A stretch of 64,000 bases of DNA from Sporosarcina sp. ANT_H38 (GTDB taxonomy: Bacteria; Bacillota; Bacilli; Bacillales_A; Planococcaceae): the NCBI RefSeq assembly GCF_008369195.1, contig NZ_VOBC01000001.1, forward strand, positions 992,001 through 1,056,000, given 5' to 3'. This document shows, piece after piece, positions 28,561 to 39,564 of the stretch. Below the pieces are notes generated by a model. That model worked only from the letters and a program-made list of their open reading frames with translations. It had not been told where the DNA came from and did no database searches. The position numbers and the translations under genes are program-made. The first letter of the stretch is position 1, and every line of letters begins with the position of its first letter.

Positions 28561-30108
28561 ATGGAAAAGAAAATCACGGTTTTTCTGGTGGTATTGTGTG
28601 CACTTGTATCATTTACGATGATTGCCCATGCGGATAATCCTATTATTAAAGATCGTTTCTCTGCTGATCCAGCTGCATTGGTCCATGATGGTAAGGTTTA
28701 TCTATATACGGGTCATGATGAAGCAAGACCTAGTGGAAACACCTTTATGATTAAAGAATGGAATGTATTTTCTTCCGATGACCTTGTGAACTGGGAGCTT
28801 GAAGGTCAATTACCTCGGACGGAATTTAAGTGGGCTCGCAGGGATAGTGCTTGGGCTTCCCAAGCGATTGAAAGAGATGGTCAATTTTATTGGTATGTAA
28901 CAGTATTGAACGGAGATCCGGCTGACCCGGGTTATTCAATTGGTGTTGCACAATCGGATCATCCGGCGAAGGGATTTAAAGATGTACTCGGCGGCCCGCT
29001 TATTACACCGAGCATGACTACAGATCCAGAATATATGGGAACAGTGCCATGGGATGATATTGATCCGTCTGTTTTTATCGATAAAGGTGGTCAGGCTTAT
29101 CTCTATTGGGGAAATACGCATCTTTATTATGTGAAATTGAACGACAATATGATCGAACTGGATGGTGTTATTGAGCGTGTAGAAATCGCAAATATGCCAG
29201 TTGGTTATACGGAAGCACCTTGGCTTCATGAATACGATGGGCAGTATTACTTGACCTATGCAATGAATTATCCAGAAGAGATTGGTTATGCGATGAGTGA
29301 CAGTCCTGAAGGTCCGTGGACATATAAGGGCAAGTTGATGGATAAATTGCCGGGAAGTTCGACAAGCCATCCTGCTATTATTGAGTTTGAAGAGCAATGG
29401 TATTTTATCTATCATGCGGCTACTTTACCTACAGGTGGCGAGTTTAGGCGCTCGACTTCGATAGAAAAAATGTATTATAACCCAGATGGAACCATTCGAA
29501 AAATAATGCCAACTGTATCTGGTGTAAGTGATCATAGTTATTTAATGCAAGCTTATAGCGATGCGGATCGCTATGTGCGTCATATGGGAATTGGACTCCA
29601 AGTGACATCTTTAAAAAAGGATAACACGAATTATAAATGGCATGTCGTACCTGGGTTAGCAGATAATCATGAAACATATCTGTCTTTTCAATCGGATAGT
29701 AAGCCAGGTTTTTATATGAAGAGAAAAGACCAGCAAATAGTGATGGCTAAGAATGACGGAATAGATAGTTTTAAAGAAGCAGCAACATTTCAAGTTGTTC
29801 CGGGTTTAGCTGATAAAAAAGCATCCTCCTATCAGGCATACGGCGATGATTTATATTTGTATCACGATGAGGATAATCAATTGACGTTAACAATGATGAA
29901 CGCAACAAGAGATAGCGAACGTGCAACTTTTCGACTGGAGGGCGTAAAGCTGAAAGCGGATAAGGATGAAGTAACTGTAGAAGCAATTAATGTGGATGAA
30001 ATACCTGTGCCTGCTAGTCGAATTTATGTACCTGTAGGCATCATTGTCCTTGGATTAGCTATAACAACTACACTGTATGCGACGAGAAGGAAAAATAAGA
30101 GTAGATAA
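28561..30108 (+). CDS. Membrane-anchored GH43 arabinan-degrading enzyme with AbfB-like (CBM42) domain
   Basis: Secreted GH43 five-bladed propeller of 515 residues. Signal peptide at residues 1-24 ('MIAHADN' cleavage region). Catalytic triad: Asp36 in 'SADPAAL', Asp168 in 'DIDPSVF', Glu218 in 'YTEAPWL'. From about 330 to 470 there is an AbfB-like (CBM42, arabinofuranose-binding) beta-trefoil: the repeats 'VVPGLADNHETYLSFQS' and 'VVPGLADKKASSYQA' are typical. The C-terminus has one TM helix (about 488-507) followed by 'RRKNKSR', so the enzyme is tethered outside the membrane rather than by LPXTG or lipid. It probably trims arabinan or arabinosylated chains at the cell surface; exact linkage preference is not readable. 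Confidence 0.85.
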   Translation: MEKKITVFLVVLCALVSFTMIAHADNPIIKDRFSADPAALVHDGKVYLYTGHDEARPSGNTFMIKEWNVFSSDDLVNWELEGQLPRTEFKWARRDSAWASQAIERDGQFYWYVTVLNGDPADPGYSIGVAQSDHPAKGFKDVLGGPLITPSMTTDPEYMGTVPWDDIDPSVFIDKGGQAYLYWGNTHLYYVKLNDNMIELDGVIERVEIANMPVGYTEAPWLHEYDGQYYLTYAMNYPEEIGYAMSDSPEGPWTYKGKLMDKLPGSSTSHPAIIEFEEQWYFIYHAATLPTGGEFRRSTSIEKMYYNPDGTIRKIMPTVSGVSDHSYLMQAYSDADRYVRHMGIGLQVTSLKKDNTNYKWHVVPGLADNHETYLSFQSDSKPGFYMKRKDQQIVMAKNDGIDSFKEAATFQVVPGLADKKASSYQAYGDDLYLYHDEDNQLTLTMMNATRDSERATFRLEGVKLKADKDEVTVEAINVDEIPVPASRIYVPVGIIVLGLAITTTLYATRRKNKSR

Positions 30109-30303
30109 ATTTTCAAGGTGGCAAATTCAACTTATACGTTCAATTCTGGTATATACGAATAATTAAACAATGATTATAATAAATTAATCTATTGAAAACT
30201 TAGTAACGAAGGTGAGAAATTCATGAATAGTGAATATATTGGGATAATAAGAGCTGAATACCATTGACAACCAATAATTTAACTACTATAATTTAAAATA
30301 AAG

Positions 30304-30350
30304 TGACGTACGTACAAGTTATACGCTGGATTGCACTCAGATACGTACAT
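30304..30350 (+). promoter_or_regulatory. Paired AraR-like operators before the composite transport operon
   Basis: Box 1, ACGTACGTACAAGT, is centred at 30311.5; box 2, GATACGTACATC, at 30344.5. Both contain the TACGTAC core of AraR sites. The 33-bp centre spacing is about three helical turns. This ties the transporter to arabinose control. Confidence 0.72.
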
Positions 30351-30394
30351 CTGAAAAGAAGTAATAATAACGTTTGGTATATTTTTACTATTTA

Positions 30395-30408
30395 TGAAAG
30401 CGCTTAAA
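30395..30408 (+). promoter_or_regulatory. cre-like (CcpA) site before the composite transport operon
   Basis: TGAAAGCGCTTAAA agrees with the cre consensus at 13 of 14 positions and lies about 75 bases before the start at 30482. Confidence 0.7.
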
Positions 30409-30481
30409 CTTAAGGCGCATATTACACGCTATAATAAGCGCCAATTAAAAATTGACTAGTGAAAAATTTGGAGGTGATATT

Positions 30482-33394
30482 TTGAGCACAATGAATATGA
30501 AGAAAATAGGGATTGTTGGTGTTATTTTAGCATTAGTCATTTTTCAACATCCAAATCCGGCTATTCTTGCACAAGATGATAAAGATAAATCAAAAGGAAA
30601 TACCGTTGTAGAGGGTGCAGCATCTATCCTTGAGAGCAAATACAGTTCATACATAAAAGAACATCGAGGGAAGTCCTATCAGGGGAACGATATAGTTTTG
30701 GATAAACCGGAAAATTGGGTGACGGATACATCTTTATTGACTTCCAATGATGAAAAGACTGCTTTGAGAATAAAGCAAAATGATGAAGCGAACATAACCA
30801 TCCAGGCTCCAGAAACGGCATCTTATTTAATCGGATTACAGTATTCCACTGAGGGAGATAACATATTACCCACGCAACTTGAAATGAAGGTCAATGGACA
30901 ATTTCCTTTTTATGAATTAAGAAACTTAATCTTTGAAAGTAGATGGGAAGTACCTAACGAAACGCTGAAAGATAAGTACGGTAATGAAATTGTTCCGCAA
31001 CCGAACAAGGTAAAGGAATGGCAAGAAAAATTTATTAGCGATGCAAGTTATCGTAGTAGTGAACCTTTTTATATCGAGTTACAAAAAGGAGATAATGAGA
31101 TTACTTTTCGTACGATCGAAGGTAATATCTTAATTCAATCTATCATTCTTGCTTCGGTAGATGAGCTACCTGGTTATCCGGAAGGTAAGGTAGCAGGTAA
31201 TGAATTTATAGTCTTAGAAGCAGAAAGTAGTACCTATAAAAATGATTCCTCTATCCGGGCTAGTTCACTCTATAATATTGATTTGACACCGTATAGTGCC
31301 GGAAAACGAGTAATGAATTATTTAGATAGTGATTCATTTAAAAAACCAGGTCACAAGGTCGAATATGAATTTGAAATAGAAAAATCCGGCTACTATTATA
31401 TGGGAATGAATTACCGTCAAAATGTCAAGATAGATTTCCCGGTATTTGTAAACTTGGCGATTGATGGTGACATCCCATTTAAACAATATAAAAATTATCC
31501 GTTTGACTATACGCCTGAATTTACGCATACGACAATCCGTGACCCCGAAAAGGGCGTGGATATACCGATTTACCTTGAAGCTGGAAAACATACAATCAGT
31601 TTGACAATCAGCTTAGATCATATAAAGTCGACGATTGAAAAAGTCGAACATTTAACGAAAGAAATTCAAACATTATCATTAGAACTCACTAAATTGACAG
31701 GTCCTAGTATTGACCGCAACCGTGATATTGATGTAGAAAAATATATACCCGGTATTACCAAGCAGTTGCAAACTTGGACAGATGAAATGAGTGACCTTTA
31801 TGAAGGGGTTAAAAAGTATAATCCTAATGTAGCAGAGATAGGGGCATTTTCATCTCTTAATATAGCAGAAAAACAATTGAAAAGTCTTTCGAAAAATGTT
31901 GATAAGTTAATTGTGAGAAAAAATGAATTATCAACGGGAACGAACTCTATTACTGCACATTTAGGGAATTTACTGCAAGAAATTATCAATAACGGCTTAG
32001 CTGTCGATAAATTGTATTTCTATCAAGATGCTGAAGATGTTCCAGAAAAAAAAGGGTTTATGAAGAAACAGTTGGCCAAAGTGGAACGTTTGTCGAAGTC
32101 GTTTGGTGAACAAGATTATGCAATTGATACTGTAAATCCAGATCACCTACAAGTTTGGGTTAACAGGCCAAGACAATATATTGAAATCATGCAACAACTA
32201 ATTGACGAACAGTTTACACCATCAACAGGTATTCAGGTCGATATTTCACTAATGCCGGATGAAAATAAGCTTATTTTGTCGAATGCTTCAGGAGATGCTC
32301 CAGACGTAGCAGTTGGCGTCAATTATGCACTTCCTTTTGAAATAGCTATAAGAGGAGCCTTACAAGATCTAACGGAATTCGATGATTTTGATGAAGTGAA
32401 GAAGAGGTTTCCTGAAGGCTTACATGTTCCTGCCGCAGTGAAAAATGGCATTTATGCTTTGCCAGATACGATGAATTTTTGGGTGTTATTTTACCGTAAG
32501 GACATTTTAGATTCACTAGGCCTACCTGTCCCTGATACACTCGAACAAGTGAAATCCTATCTTCCAGAGTTGCAAAGAAAAGGGATGAACTTCTTTTATC
32601 CGACAGCAGGTATGGCGGGTCTAAAGACCTTTGCTAGTACAATGCCAATTATTTATCAAAATGGTGGTAATTTTTACGGAGATACCATTGGTCGAACGGC
32701 ATTAAATGAAGAAGAATCCATTGAAGGTATGCGGCAATTGACAGAACTGTTCACGATTTACAATATGCCCTATGAAGTTCCTAGTTTTTATCAGCAATTT
32801 AGGGACACGTCATTACCAATCGGTATATCAGATTATTTCATGTACAATCTGATATTAAATGCAGCACCAGAAATAGCGAATACTTGGGATATTGCATTGA
32901 TGCCTGGTATTGAAAATGAAGATGGAGAGATTGAAAGATGGTCTGCAGGTGGAGCTGAAAGTAATGTGATTTTTGAGGATTCTGCGAAAAAAGAAGAATC
33001 ATGGGAGTTCTTGAAATGGTGGTCTAGTACAGACGTACAGATCGCATTTGGTAATAATCTTCAAACGACATATGGTAAAGAATATATTTGGAACACAGCA
33101 AATATAGAAGCCTTTGAAGGACTGCCTTGGGTTACAAATCATAAAAATGTAATTTTAGAGCAAACAGAGTGGGTCACAGAAGTACCAAGAGTTCCAGGAA
33201 GTTACATGCTTGAAAGAGAAATTAGTAATGCTTATAACTCTATTGTGTTAGATGGAGCAAACTTTAGAACAGCTATTGACTTGGCAAGTAAACGTATCAA
33301 TCGTGAAACTTTTAGGAAGTTGGAGGAATTTGGCTTTATGAAAAATGGCGAGACTATAGAGCCTTATCCAAATCCAGAGTTTACTAACGAGTAA
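30482..33394 (+). CDS. Very large extracellular sugar-binding protein with N-terminal extension
   Basis: About 970 residues, more than twice a normal solute-binding protein. Start is TTG at 30482 with GGAGGTGAT 7 bases upstream. Signal peptide about 1-32 ('[12 protein letters not shown]'), with no lipobox Cys, so retention at the membrane must be by other means. Residues about 60-390 look like two carbohydrate-binding-type beta-sandwiches ('[20 protein letters not shown]', '[11 protein letters not shown]', '[13 protein letters not shown]'). About 390-550 is a helical/coiled-coil spacer. About 550-950 is a family-1 binding domain ('[20 protein letters not shown]', '[16 protein letters not shown]', '[19 protein letters not shown]', 'WEFLKWWSS'). 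It is the first gene of the transport operon under AraR- and cre-like sites. Ligand probably arabino-oligosaccharide (inference). Confidence 0.82.
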   Translation: MSTMNMKKIGIVGVILALVIFQHPNPAILAQDDKDKSKGNTVVEGAASILESKYSSYIKEHRGKSYQGNDIVLDKPENWVTDTSLLTSNDEKTALRIKQNDEANITIQAPETASYLIGLQYSTEGDNILPTQLEMKVNGQFPFYELRNLIFESRWEVPNETLKDKYGNEIVPQPNKVKEWQEKFISDASYRSSEPFYIELQKGDNEITFRTIEGNILIQSIILASVDELPGYPEGKVAGNEFIVLEAESSTYKNDSSIRASSLYNIDLTPYSAGKRVMNYLDSDSFKKPGHKVEYEFEIEKSGYYYMGMNYRQNVKIDFPVFVNLAIDGDIPFKQYKNYPFDYTPEFTHTTIRDPEKGVDIPIYLEAGKHTISLTISLDHIKSTIEKVEHLTKEIQTLSLELTKLTGPSIDRNRDIDVEKYIPGITKQLQTWTDEMSDLYEGVKKYNPNVAEIGAFSSLNIAEKQLKSLSKNVDKLIVRKNELSTGTNSITAHLGNLLQEIINNGLAVDKLYFYQDAEDVPEKKGFMKKQLAKVERLSKSFGEQDYAIDTVNPDHLQVWVNRPRQYIEIMQQLIDEQFTPSTGIQVDISLMPDENKLILSNASGDAPDVAVGVNYALPFEIAIRGALQDLTEFDDFDEVKKRFPEGLHVPAAVKNGIYALPDTMNFWVLFYRKDILDSLGLPVPDTLEQVKSYLPELQRKGMNFFYPTAGMAGLKTFASTMPIIYQNGGNFYGDTIGRTALNEEESIEGMRQLTELFTIYNMPYEVPSFYQQFRDTSLPIGISDYFMYNLILNAAPEIANTWDIALMPGIENEDGEIERWSAGGAESNVIFEDSAKKEESWEFLKWWSSTDVQIAFGNNLQTTYGKEYIWNTANIEAFEGLPWVTNHKNVILEQTEWVTEVPRVPGSYMLEREISNAYNSIVLDGANFRTAIDLASKRINRETFRKLEEFGFMKNGETIEPYPNPEFTNE

Positions 33395-33408
33395 CGGAGG
33401 GCAAGTGT

Positions 33409-34290
33409 ATGCAAAAAGACAAAAAGAATCCATATCTCTTTTTGCTTCCATATGTATTATTATTTTCAGTGTTTATCATCATCCCGATTGTAATGGCCAT
33501 TTACCTATCATTTACGAATTTTAATACCATTGAAACACCTAACTTTATCGGGTTTTTAAACTATCTTAACTTGTTAACGCAGGATGAAATATTTATGCAA
33601 TATGTCTTGCCTAACACTGTATTGTTTGCGGTAATTGTTGGACCGGGAGGATATATATTATCCTTCCTGTTGGCCTGGAGCTTATCACAATTAACAAGAG
33701 TGCCGCGTATGATCTTGGCATTAATTTTCTATTCACCATCTATGACATCGGGTGTAGCAATGGTTGTTGTTTGGAAAGTCTTGTTTAGTGGTAATCAGGC
33801 TGGTTATGTAAATAGCATATTGATGAAATTTGGTATTCTCACAGAACCACTGATATTTTTACAGGATACTAGATTTATCATGTTAATTATGATTATTGTA
33901 GCCCTTTGGGGAAGTATGGGTGTTGGATTCTTAGCTATGCTTGCAGGTGTTCTAAATGTAGATGAAACACTCTATGAGGCGGGCGCTATTGATGGTATTC
34001 GAAATCGCTTCCAAGAGCTATTTTACATTACGATTCCATCAATGAAACCACAAATGTTGTTTGGTGCAGTAATGGCTATTGTCGGAACTTTTTCTACCGG
34101 AGTTATTGGTGTGGCACTGACAGGATCGAACCCCACACCCTCATATGCGGGACAATTAATTGTTAACCATATTGAAGACTATGGATTTATTCGATTTGAA
34201 ATGGGTTATGCAGCAGCACTTTCAGTTGTATTATTGCTGATTATTTTCTTGTTTTCTTATATCTCGAAAAAGCTGTTTAGCGAATCCTAA
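33409..34290 (+). CDS. Sugar ABC permease, first pair, subunit 1
   Basis: CUT1 MalF-type permease of 293 residues: N-terminal '[30 protein letters not shown]', six TM helices, EAA loop '[23 protein letters not shown]' near residues 189-211. It lies 14 bases after the giant binding protein gene and 15 before the partner permease, so the three form an importer. There is no ATPase gene nearby; MsmX at 59658 is the presumed partner. Confidence 0.92.
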   Translation: MQKDKKNPYLFLLPYVLLFSVFIIIPIVMAIYLSFTNFNTIETPNFIGFLNYLNLLTQDEIFMQYVLPNTVLFAVIVGPGGYILSFLLAWSLSQLTRVPRMILALIFYSPSMTSGVAMVVVWKVLFSGNQAGYVNSILMKFGILTEPLIFLQDTRFIMLIMIIVALWGSMGVGFLAMLAGVLNVDETLYEAGAIDGIRNRFQELFYITIPSMKPQMLFGAVMAIVGTFSTGVIGVALTGSNPTPSYAGQLIVNHIEDYGFIRFEMGYAAALSVVLLLIIFLFSYISKKLFSES

Positions 34291-34305
34291 GAGAGGAAAG
34301 ATTCT

Positions 34306-35175
34306 ATGGCCTTAAAAGTTAGTGGTAATAATCCAAGTAAATTTAATAGGAGTCAAATTAAGTTTTATGTATTTTTAATACCCTTTGCATTGTTCATGAT
34401 GCTTCCGATTCTCTTTATCATCAATCATGCCTTTAAACCATTAGATGAACTATTTGCGTTTCCACCGCGATTTTTCGTCAATGCACCAACATTTGATAAC
34501 TTTAGGAATTTGTTTGATTTGGCGAATACGTCCGGAATCCCTTTAAGTAGATATGTGTTGAACAGTTTAATTGTCACAGTTGCAGTTGTATTCTTTTCTA
34601 TCATTATTTCTGCGATGGCAGGGTTTGTTCTATCGAAAAAGCAATTTAGAGGAAAAAAAGCACTATTTGAAATCAATAATGTTGCCTTGATGTTTGTACC
34701 AATTGCAGTTACCATCCCTAGATTTTTAACGATTTCATTCTTAGGGATTGATGATACATTTTTTGCTCATATTTTGCCATTGCTTGCTATGCCAGTAGGG
34801 CTGTTTTTGATCAAACAGTTTATTGATCAGATTCCGGATGCCTTAATTGAAGCGGCCATTGTTGATGGGGCAAATGATTTTCAAATCTTTTGGAAAATTA
34901 TTCTGCCGCTCATCAAACCAGCGTTGGCAACAGCTGCTATTTTAGTATTCCAAGTAGTATGGAATAACGTAGAAACATCAACGTTGTTTACGACAAGTGA
35001 AAATATGCGTACGTTAGCATTCTTTATGAATACACTTGCAGTAAATACGAATGTTGTCGTTGGACAAGGTATGGCGGCCGTTGCATCCCTTATTATGTTT
35101 ATTCCGAACTTAGTTTTATTTATTATTTTACAAAGTAGTGTAATGAACACGATGTCACATTCAGGGTTAAAGTAG
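34306..35175 (+). CDS. Sugar ABC permease, first pair, subunit 2
   Basis: CUT1 MalG-type permease of 289 residues with EAA loop '[22 protein letters not shown]' near 184-205 and a hydrophobic N-terminal helix ('[26 protein letters not shown]'). It pairs with the permease encoded just before. The next gene (NHL/Yip1-like protein) starts 8 bases after its stop, which suggests that protein acts with this importer. Confidence 0.92.
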   Translation: MALKVSGNNPSKFNRSQIKFYVFLIPFALFMMLPILFIINHAFKPLDELFAFPPRFFVNAPTFDNFRNLFDLANTSGIPLSRYVLNSLIVTVAVVFFSIIISAMAGFVLSKKQFRGKKALFEINNVALMFVPIAVTIPRFLTISFLGIDDTFFAHILPLLAMPVGLFLIKQFIDQIPDALIEAAIVDGANDFQIFWKIILPLIKPALATAAILVFQVVWNNVETSTLFTTSENMRTLAFFMNTLAVNTNVVVGQGMAAVASLIMFIPNLVLFIILQSSVMNTMSHSGLK

Positions 35176-35183
35176 GTGTAAAA

Positions 35184-37226
35184 ATGTTGGGTAAGAAAAG
35201 GTATATATCATTTTTGATTAGCATTGCACTCTTCTTCTTTATCAATCAAAATGTGATATTTGCAGGTACAGCATATAAGACATTTACAGAAGATGGTTAC
35301 GGAAATTATGTAGAAACGCAATCTGCCTACACAGTTTCTAATACCATTGTAAAATTTGGTGATGAACTTTTCTCGCAGCCATCTGATCTAGCGATTGGTG
35401 ATGATCAACTTCTCTATGTCTCTGATACTGGAAATCATCGAATTCTGGTCGGTGATAAACAAGGAAATCTAATCCGTATCATTGGTGAAGAAGTGTTAAA
35501 GAAACCGAATGGTATTTTTCTATCGGAGGATAACAAATTATATGTAGCTGATGAGACAGCGGCAAAAGTATTTGTATTCTCTTTAGAAGGGGAGTTACTA
35601 GCGGAATTTGGTAAGCCTGATAGTATCTTATTTGGTGAAAAAGCTAACTTTGTCCCTGAGAAACTTGCTGTAGATCGTCGTGATAATATTTACATTATTT
35701 CTCGTGGTAATTCAAATGGTATTATTCAAATTAATGCTAATAACGGAGAGTTTATCGGTTATTTTGCACCGAATAAGACCATGGTTACGCCGCTAACTGT
35801 TTTTAGAAAAGCAATATTTACAGATGAACAGCTTAGCAAAATGATTGATACAATCCCTTCGACAGCTAAGAATCTTAACCTCGATGACAAAGGTCTTGTC
35901 TACACCGTGTCTCAAGGTGAACAAATAGAAGCAATCAAGAAATTGAATATGGCGGGAAAAAATATTATTGGAACAGATCTTTTTGACGCTTTTCCAGTGT
36001 CAATTGATGTTGGATCACTAGAAAATGTTTTTGTCGCAGGTGAGAATGGTTTTATCTATGAGTACACCAGTGAAGGGAACTTGCTATTCGTGTTTGGAGG
36101 GCAAGATGATGGACGGCAGCGTGTAGGTCTTTTCAATAAAATTTCAGCCATTGCATTGGATGAAAATGATTCGATTTTCGCATTAGACTCTGAGAAAAAA
36201 CAAATTCAAGTATTCGAACCCACGGAATTTGCAAGTTTAGTCCATAAAGCATTAACACTTTATCAAAATGGAGACTATGAAGGTAGTAAAGCACCGTGGC
36301 AAGAAGTTATTAAGCTAAATAGTTTATTCGATTTTGCAAATCTAGGACTTGGTGAAGCGTATTTTAAAGATGAAAATTATGTGGATGCTTTAGCGTCATT
36401 TAAACTAGCAAAATATAAACCGGGTTATTCTGATTCGTATTGGGAACTTCGTAATAAATGGATGCGTGAAAATATCATTGCATTACTGTTTATAATTATT
36501 GCATTATTTATTATTAACAAAGTAATTAGTAGAATTGAAAAAAAGTATCAATTCTGGTCTGAGTTTAAAACGAAGATAGATAATAAGTACAATCTTAAGT
36601 TAATGAAAGATCTTGCTTTTGTGAAAAATTTTATACGTCATCCGCTGGATAGCTTTTACAGCATTAAATATGAAAATAAGACAAGCATTCTATCATCGAC
36701 TATTTTAATGTTTGTGTTCTTTATCATTTATTTATTAGAAAAGTACTATTCAGGTTTCATTTTTGGGACTATTGAAGAAGGAGATTTTGCGCTTGGTTCT
36801 GATTTTGCCCTAGTGTTTGGCGCGCTGCTGTTAGTGATTATTTCAAACTACCTCATTTGTACGATAAATGATGGTGAAGGGCGCTTTAGGCATATCTATA
36901 GTGGTTTTATCTATTCTTTTGCCCCCTATTTTATCATCAAACCGTTTGTCATCATTGCAAGTAATTTCTTAACTTTTAATGAAGCTTACTTATTGAGTCT
37001 AACAAACGTTATTATTTATGTTTGGGTAGCTATATTACTCGTTATCATGATTAAAGATATCAATGATTATTCAATAAAAGAAACGATTAAAATCATCTTT
37101 TTGACGATGTTTACGATATTAATAGCTGTCTTACTTATCTTTATTGTTTATGTATTAATTTCACAATTGATATCATTTGTGATGTCAATAATTAATGAGG
37201 GGGTGTATCGAATTGAAAATGGTTAA
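35184..37226 (+). CDS. Membrane protein with extracellular NHL propeller, TPR-like pair and Yip1-like domain
   Basis: 680 residues. Signal peptide about 1-27; NHL-type beta-propeller about 45-340 (repeats such as 'QPSDLAIGDDQLLYVSDTGNHRILV', 'KPNGIFLSEDNKLYVADE', 'KISAIALDENDSIFALD'); TPR-like pair about 350-415 ('ALTLYQNGDYEGSKAPWQEVIKLN', 'GEAYFKDENYVDALASFKLA'); a TM helix about 430-450; then a Yip1-like domain of about five TM helices to the C-terminus. It is wedged between permease and DUF5696-like genes and overlaps the latter by 14 bases, so it is translated with the transporter. Function unknown; a scaffold or oligosaccharide-handling role at the membrane is plausible from the architecture. 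Confidence 0.75.
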   Translation: MLGKKRYISFLISIALFFFINQNVIFAGTAYKTFTEDGYGNYVETQSAYTVSNTIVKFGDELFSQPSDLAIGDDQLLYVSDTGNHRILVGDKQGNLIRIIGEEVLKKPNGIFLSEDNKLYVADETAAKVFVFSLEGELLAEFGKPDSILFGEKANFVPEKLAVDRRDNIYIISRGNSNGIIQINANNGEFIGYFAPNKTMVTPLTVFRKAIFTDEQLSKMIDTIPSTAKNLNLDDKGLVYTVSQGEQIEAIKKLNMAGKNIIGTDLFDAFPVSIDVGSLENVFVAGENGFIYEYTSEGNLLFVFGGQDDGRQRVGLFNKISAIALDENDSIFALDSEKKQIQVFEPTEFASLVHKALTLYQNGDYEGSKAPWQEVIKLNSLFDFANLGLGEAYFKDENYVDALASFKLAKYKPGYSDSYWELRNKWMRENIIALLFIIIALFIINKVISRIEKKYQFWSEFKTKIDNKYNLKLMKDLAFVKNFIRHPLDSFYSIKYENKTSILSSTILMFVFFIIYLLEKYYSGFIFGTIEEGDFALGSDFALVFGALLLVIISNYLICTINDGEGRFRHIYSGFIYSFAPYFIIKPFVIIASNFLTFNEAYLLSLTNVIIYVWVAILLVIMIKDINDYSIKETIKIIFLTMFTILIAVLLIFIVYVLISQLISFVMSIINEGVYRIENG

Positions 37227-39564
37227 CATTAAAACCGTTATCAAACCCATCCTTTTTATAGTCTTGTTATTGGCTGTAATAATCTATTTGTTTACGGGAA
37301 AAGAATCAAAAGAAATTGTAGGTCCGCCGAAAGTGCCTGAACCAACTGTTACTGAAGGTTCGAATGAAGAAGAGGGGTCTAGTGAAGGTGTAACACAGCC
37401 TGAAGTAGCTGCACCTGAGCAACTAGGTAAAGATGATAAAACACCGGAAAATAGGGCGGGATTTTACGATGTAACACAACAAGAAATTGATGGTCATCGA
37501 TTTGTCGTAGCGAATGATCAACAAGAAATGTACATGAAGGAAGAAAATTTATCCATCATTATGAGGGATAAAAATACGGGTGCAGTTATGTATTCAACGG
37601 TTGACAAGCCGGTGAAAAGTAATGAGGAATGGACGAACTTCATGAGATCGTCCATTGTTCTGGAGTATCTTGTAGGTACCAATATTGTTGTTTATCGTGC
37701 AGATATGTATTCAGGAAATCCAGAAAAGAAAATAACCTATACAACAGATGGTTTTGTAGCAAATATCTATTATCCGGAGCTAGAAATTTCTTATGAAGTG
37801 CAAGTACTTTTAACAGATGAAGGCTTTAAAGTGGAAATTCCTCAAGATAAAATTACAGAGGATAATAGTAAGTACAAAGTGGCAGGCGTATATGTCTATC
37901 CTTTCTTAGGTTACTCAAAGCTAGATGATCGAGAAGGTTATATGTTCATACCTGATGGTTCTGGGGCTTTGATTCGATTGAAAGATAACGATGGCAAATT
38001 TAAACAACCCTATTCTGAAATGGTTTACGGTTCCAATGTGGGGATAGATGATTCATATGTTTTATCCCTATTTAATCAAATGAATCCTTTTAATAAACCA
38101 GAACGTATTTTGGCTCCAGTGTTTGGTATGGTTCAAACAGATTTAGCAATGGGCTATTTAGGGATTATTGAAGAAGGTCAATTTAGTGCAAAGGTTGAAG
38201 CGTATCCAAGCGGTGCAATTATCCCGTATAACTGGATTACAGCTAAGTTTATTTATCGTCAGGTGTATAACCAACCAACGAGTAAGGATTCCGGAACGAT
38301 GGTTGTACGTCAAAAGAATATGAATAACTTTGACATTAAGGTTCGTTATGATTTTGTTTCTGAAGACAAAGCGGATTATGTAGGTTTGGCTGGAAAATAT
38401 CGTACATATTTACTGTCCAATAAATTGATTACTGAAAAGGGCAATGAATTTAAAGTACGAGTGGATTTATTGGGTTCAGATATAGAAAAAGGGTTAGTCT
38501 TTAACAAGGATATACCGATGACTACTTTTGAACAGGCAAGTGAAATTTTCAATGGTTTGCAAGACAATGGTGTAAAAGATATTTTGTCTATTTATAAGGG
38601 CTGGCAAGATAATGGCTACTACGCAAGTTTACCCGTTCGATCCTTTAAAACAGAATCGAAGTTAAGTGATGAAATGACAATACAGGACTTAATGCAGGAG
38701 ACGAAAGATAAAAGTATCGACCTGTACCTTGGTCACGACGCATTGAGAATTAACGGAGAAGAACAAGGAAATACGAAATATAAAGTAATGAAAAAGTACA
38801 ATAAGCAAGCTTATAATGAAAACGTTTATGGTAAAGTTTACAATTCCTTTGGTTACTTAAATCCTCAATCTTCTGCAGATATTATGGAAAAGATGAAAAA
38901 GGAATATAAGGATAATGACGTTGATAATATTATGATTAGTGGAATTTCGAATGAGCTTTTTTCTTACAGTGAGGGCAGTAAAGAATTTGATCGGATTAAG
39001 ACCAAAGAATACTATGAGTCGATTGTGGCTGATTATAGTGACAACTTTAATATATTATTAGAGCAGCCATTTTCTTATCTATGGGATTATACTAACAAAG
39101 TTGTTGACCTTCCGATGAAGTCATCTAATTACGTGTTTACAGATGAGGAGATTCCGTTTTTAGCGCTAACGTTGAGAGGAATTGTTCCATTATATTCGGA
39201 GTATACCAATTTTCAGGCAAACCAAAAAGAGTTTTTCTTACAGCTAGTGGAACAAGGGTTGAATCCATCTTTCTATATCACGCACGAAGACCCGTCAGAA
39301 TTGCTGAACACCAATTCTTCACATATTTATAGTTCAAAATATGACCGTTACGATGAAATGATACAAGCTTACTACCAGGAGTTAAAGGAAGTCTACGAGC
39401 AAACAGAGGGTTCTATCATTCAGGATTATAGTCGTTTAAATGGCGTTACCAAAGTAACTTATGGCAACGGTACAATCATTTATGTCAACTATCAGCAACA
39501 AGACGTCCAGTTCGACGGACTAACCATTAAGGGCTTGTCATATAAGGTGGTGCAAGACCATTGA
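37213..39564 (+). CDS. DUF5696-like membrane-anchored protein
   Basis: 783 residues from TTG 37213 (GAGGGGG 9 bases upstream; it overlaps the previous gene by 14 bases). One N-terminal TM helix about 8-28 ('IKPILFIVLLLAVIIYLF'), an acidic Pro/Glu/Ser-rich spacer about 30-80 facing outside, then a large extracellular domain of about 700 residues. This matches the DUF5696 proteins that accompany CUT1 permeases in Paenibacillus-type sugar operons. The second half may be a TIM-barrel-like fold ('GVKDILSIYKGWQDNGYY', 'LYLGHDALRING', 'NILLEQPFSYLWDYTN'), which would fit a glycoside-hydrolase-like ancestor; this is inference. No catalytic residues can be assigned by eye. The next permease gene overlaps its stop. 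Confidence 0.7.
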   Translation: MKMVNIKTVIKPILFIVLLLAVIIYLFTGKESKEIVGPPKVPEPTVTEGSNEEEGSSEGVTQPEVAAPEQLGKDDKTPENRAGFYDVTQQEIDGHRFVVANDQQEMYMKEENLSIIMRDKNTGAVMYSTVDKPVKSNEEWTNFMRSSIVLEYLVGTNIVVYRADMYSGNPEKKITYTTDGFVANIYYPELEISYEVQVLLTDEGFKVEIPQDKITEDNSKYKVAGVYVYPFLGYSKLDDREGYMFIPDGSGALIRLKDNDGKFKQPYSEMVYGSNVGIDDSYVLSLFNQMNPFNKPERILAPVFGMVQTDLAMGYLGIIEEGQFSAKVEAYPSGAIIPYNWITAKFIYRQVYNQPTSKDSGTMVVRQKNMNNFDIKVRYDFVSEDKADYVGLAGKYRTYLLSNKLITEKGNEFKVRVDLLGSDIEKGLVFNKDIPMTTFEQASEIFNGLQDNGVKDILSIYKGWQDNGYYASLPVRSFKTESKLSDEMTIQDLMQETKDKSIDLYLGHDALRINGEEQGNTKYKVMKKYNKQAYNENVYGKVYNSFGYLNPQSSADIMEKMKKEYKDNDVDNIMISGISNELFSYSEGSKEFDRIKTKEYYESIVADYSDNFNILLEQPFSYLWDYTNKVVDLPMKSSNYVFTDEEIPFLALTLRGIVPLYSEYTNFQANQKEFFLQLVEQGLNPSFYITHEDPSELLNTNSSHIYSSKYDRYDEMIQAYYQELKEVYEQTEGSIIQDYSRLNGVTKVTYGNGTIIYVNYQQQDVQFDGLTIKGLSYKVVQDH

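Larger units (their letters stand above)
30109..30481 (+). other. Intergenic control region of the transport operon
   Basis: No gene longer than 14 codons. A tiny reading frame with a ribosome binding site (ATG at 30223, stop at 30267) may be a relic or leader peptide. Weak AraR-like half boxes appear near 30137 and 30156. The clear AraR pair (30304-30350) and cre site (30395) are listed separately. Confidence 0.5.

Noticed and set aside
28936..29415. 159-codon open frame on the minus strand inside the surface GH43 gene
   Set aside because: It is the antisense shadow of a strongly supported GH43 coding frame, with no ribosome binding site or recognisable protein features.
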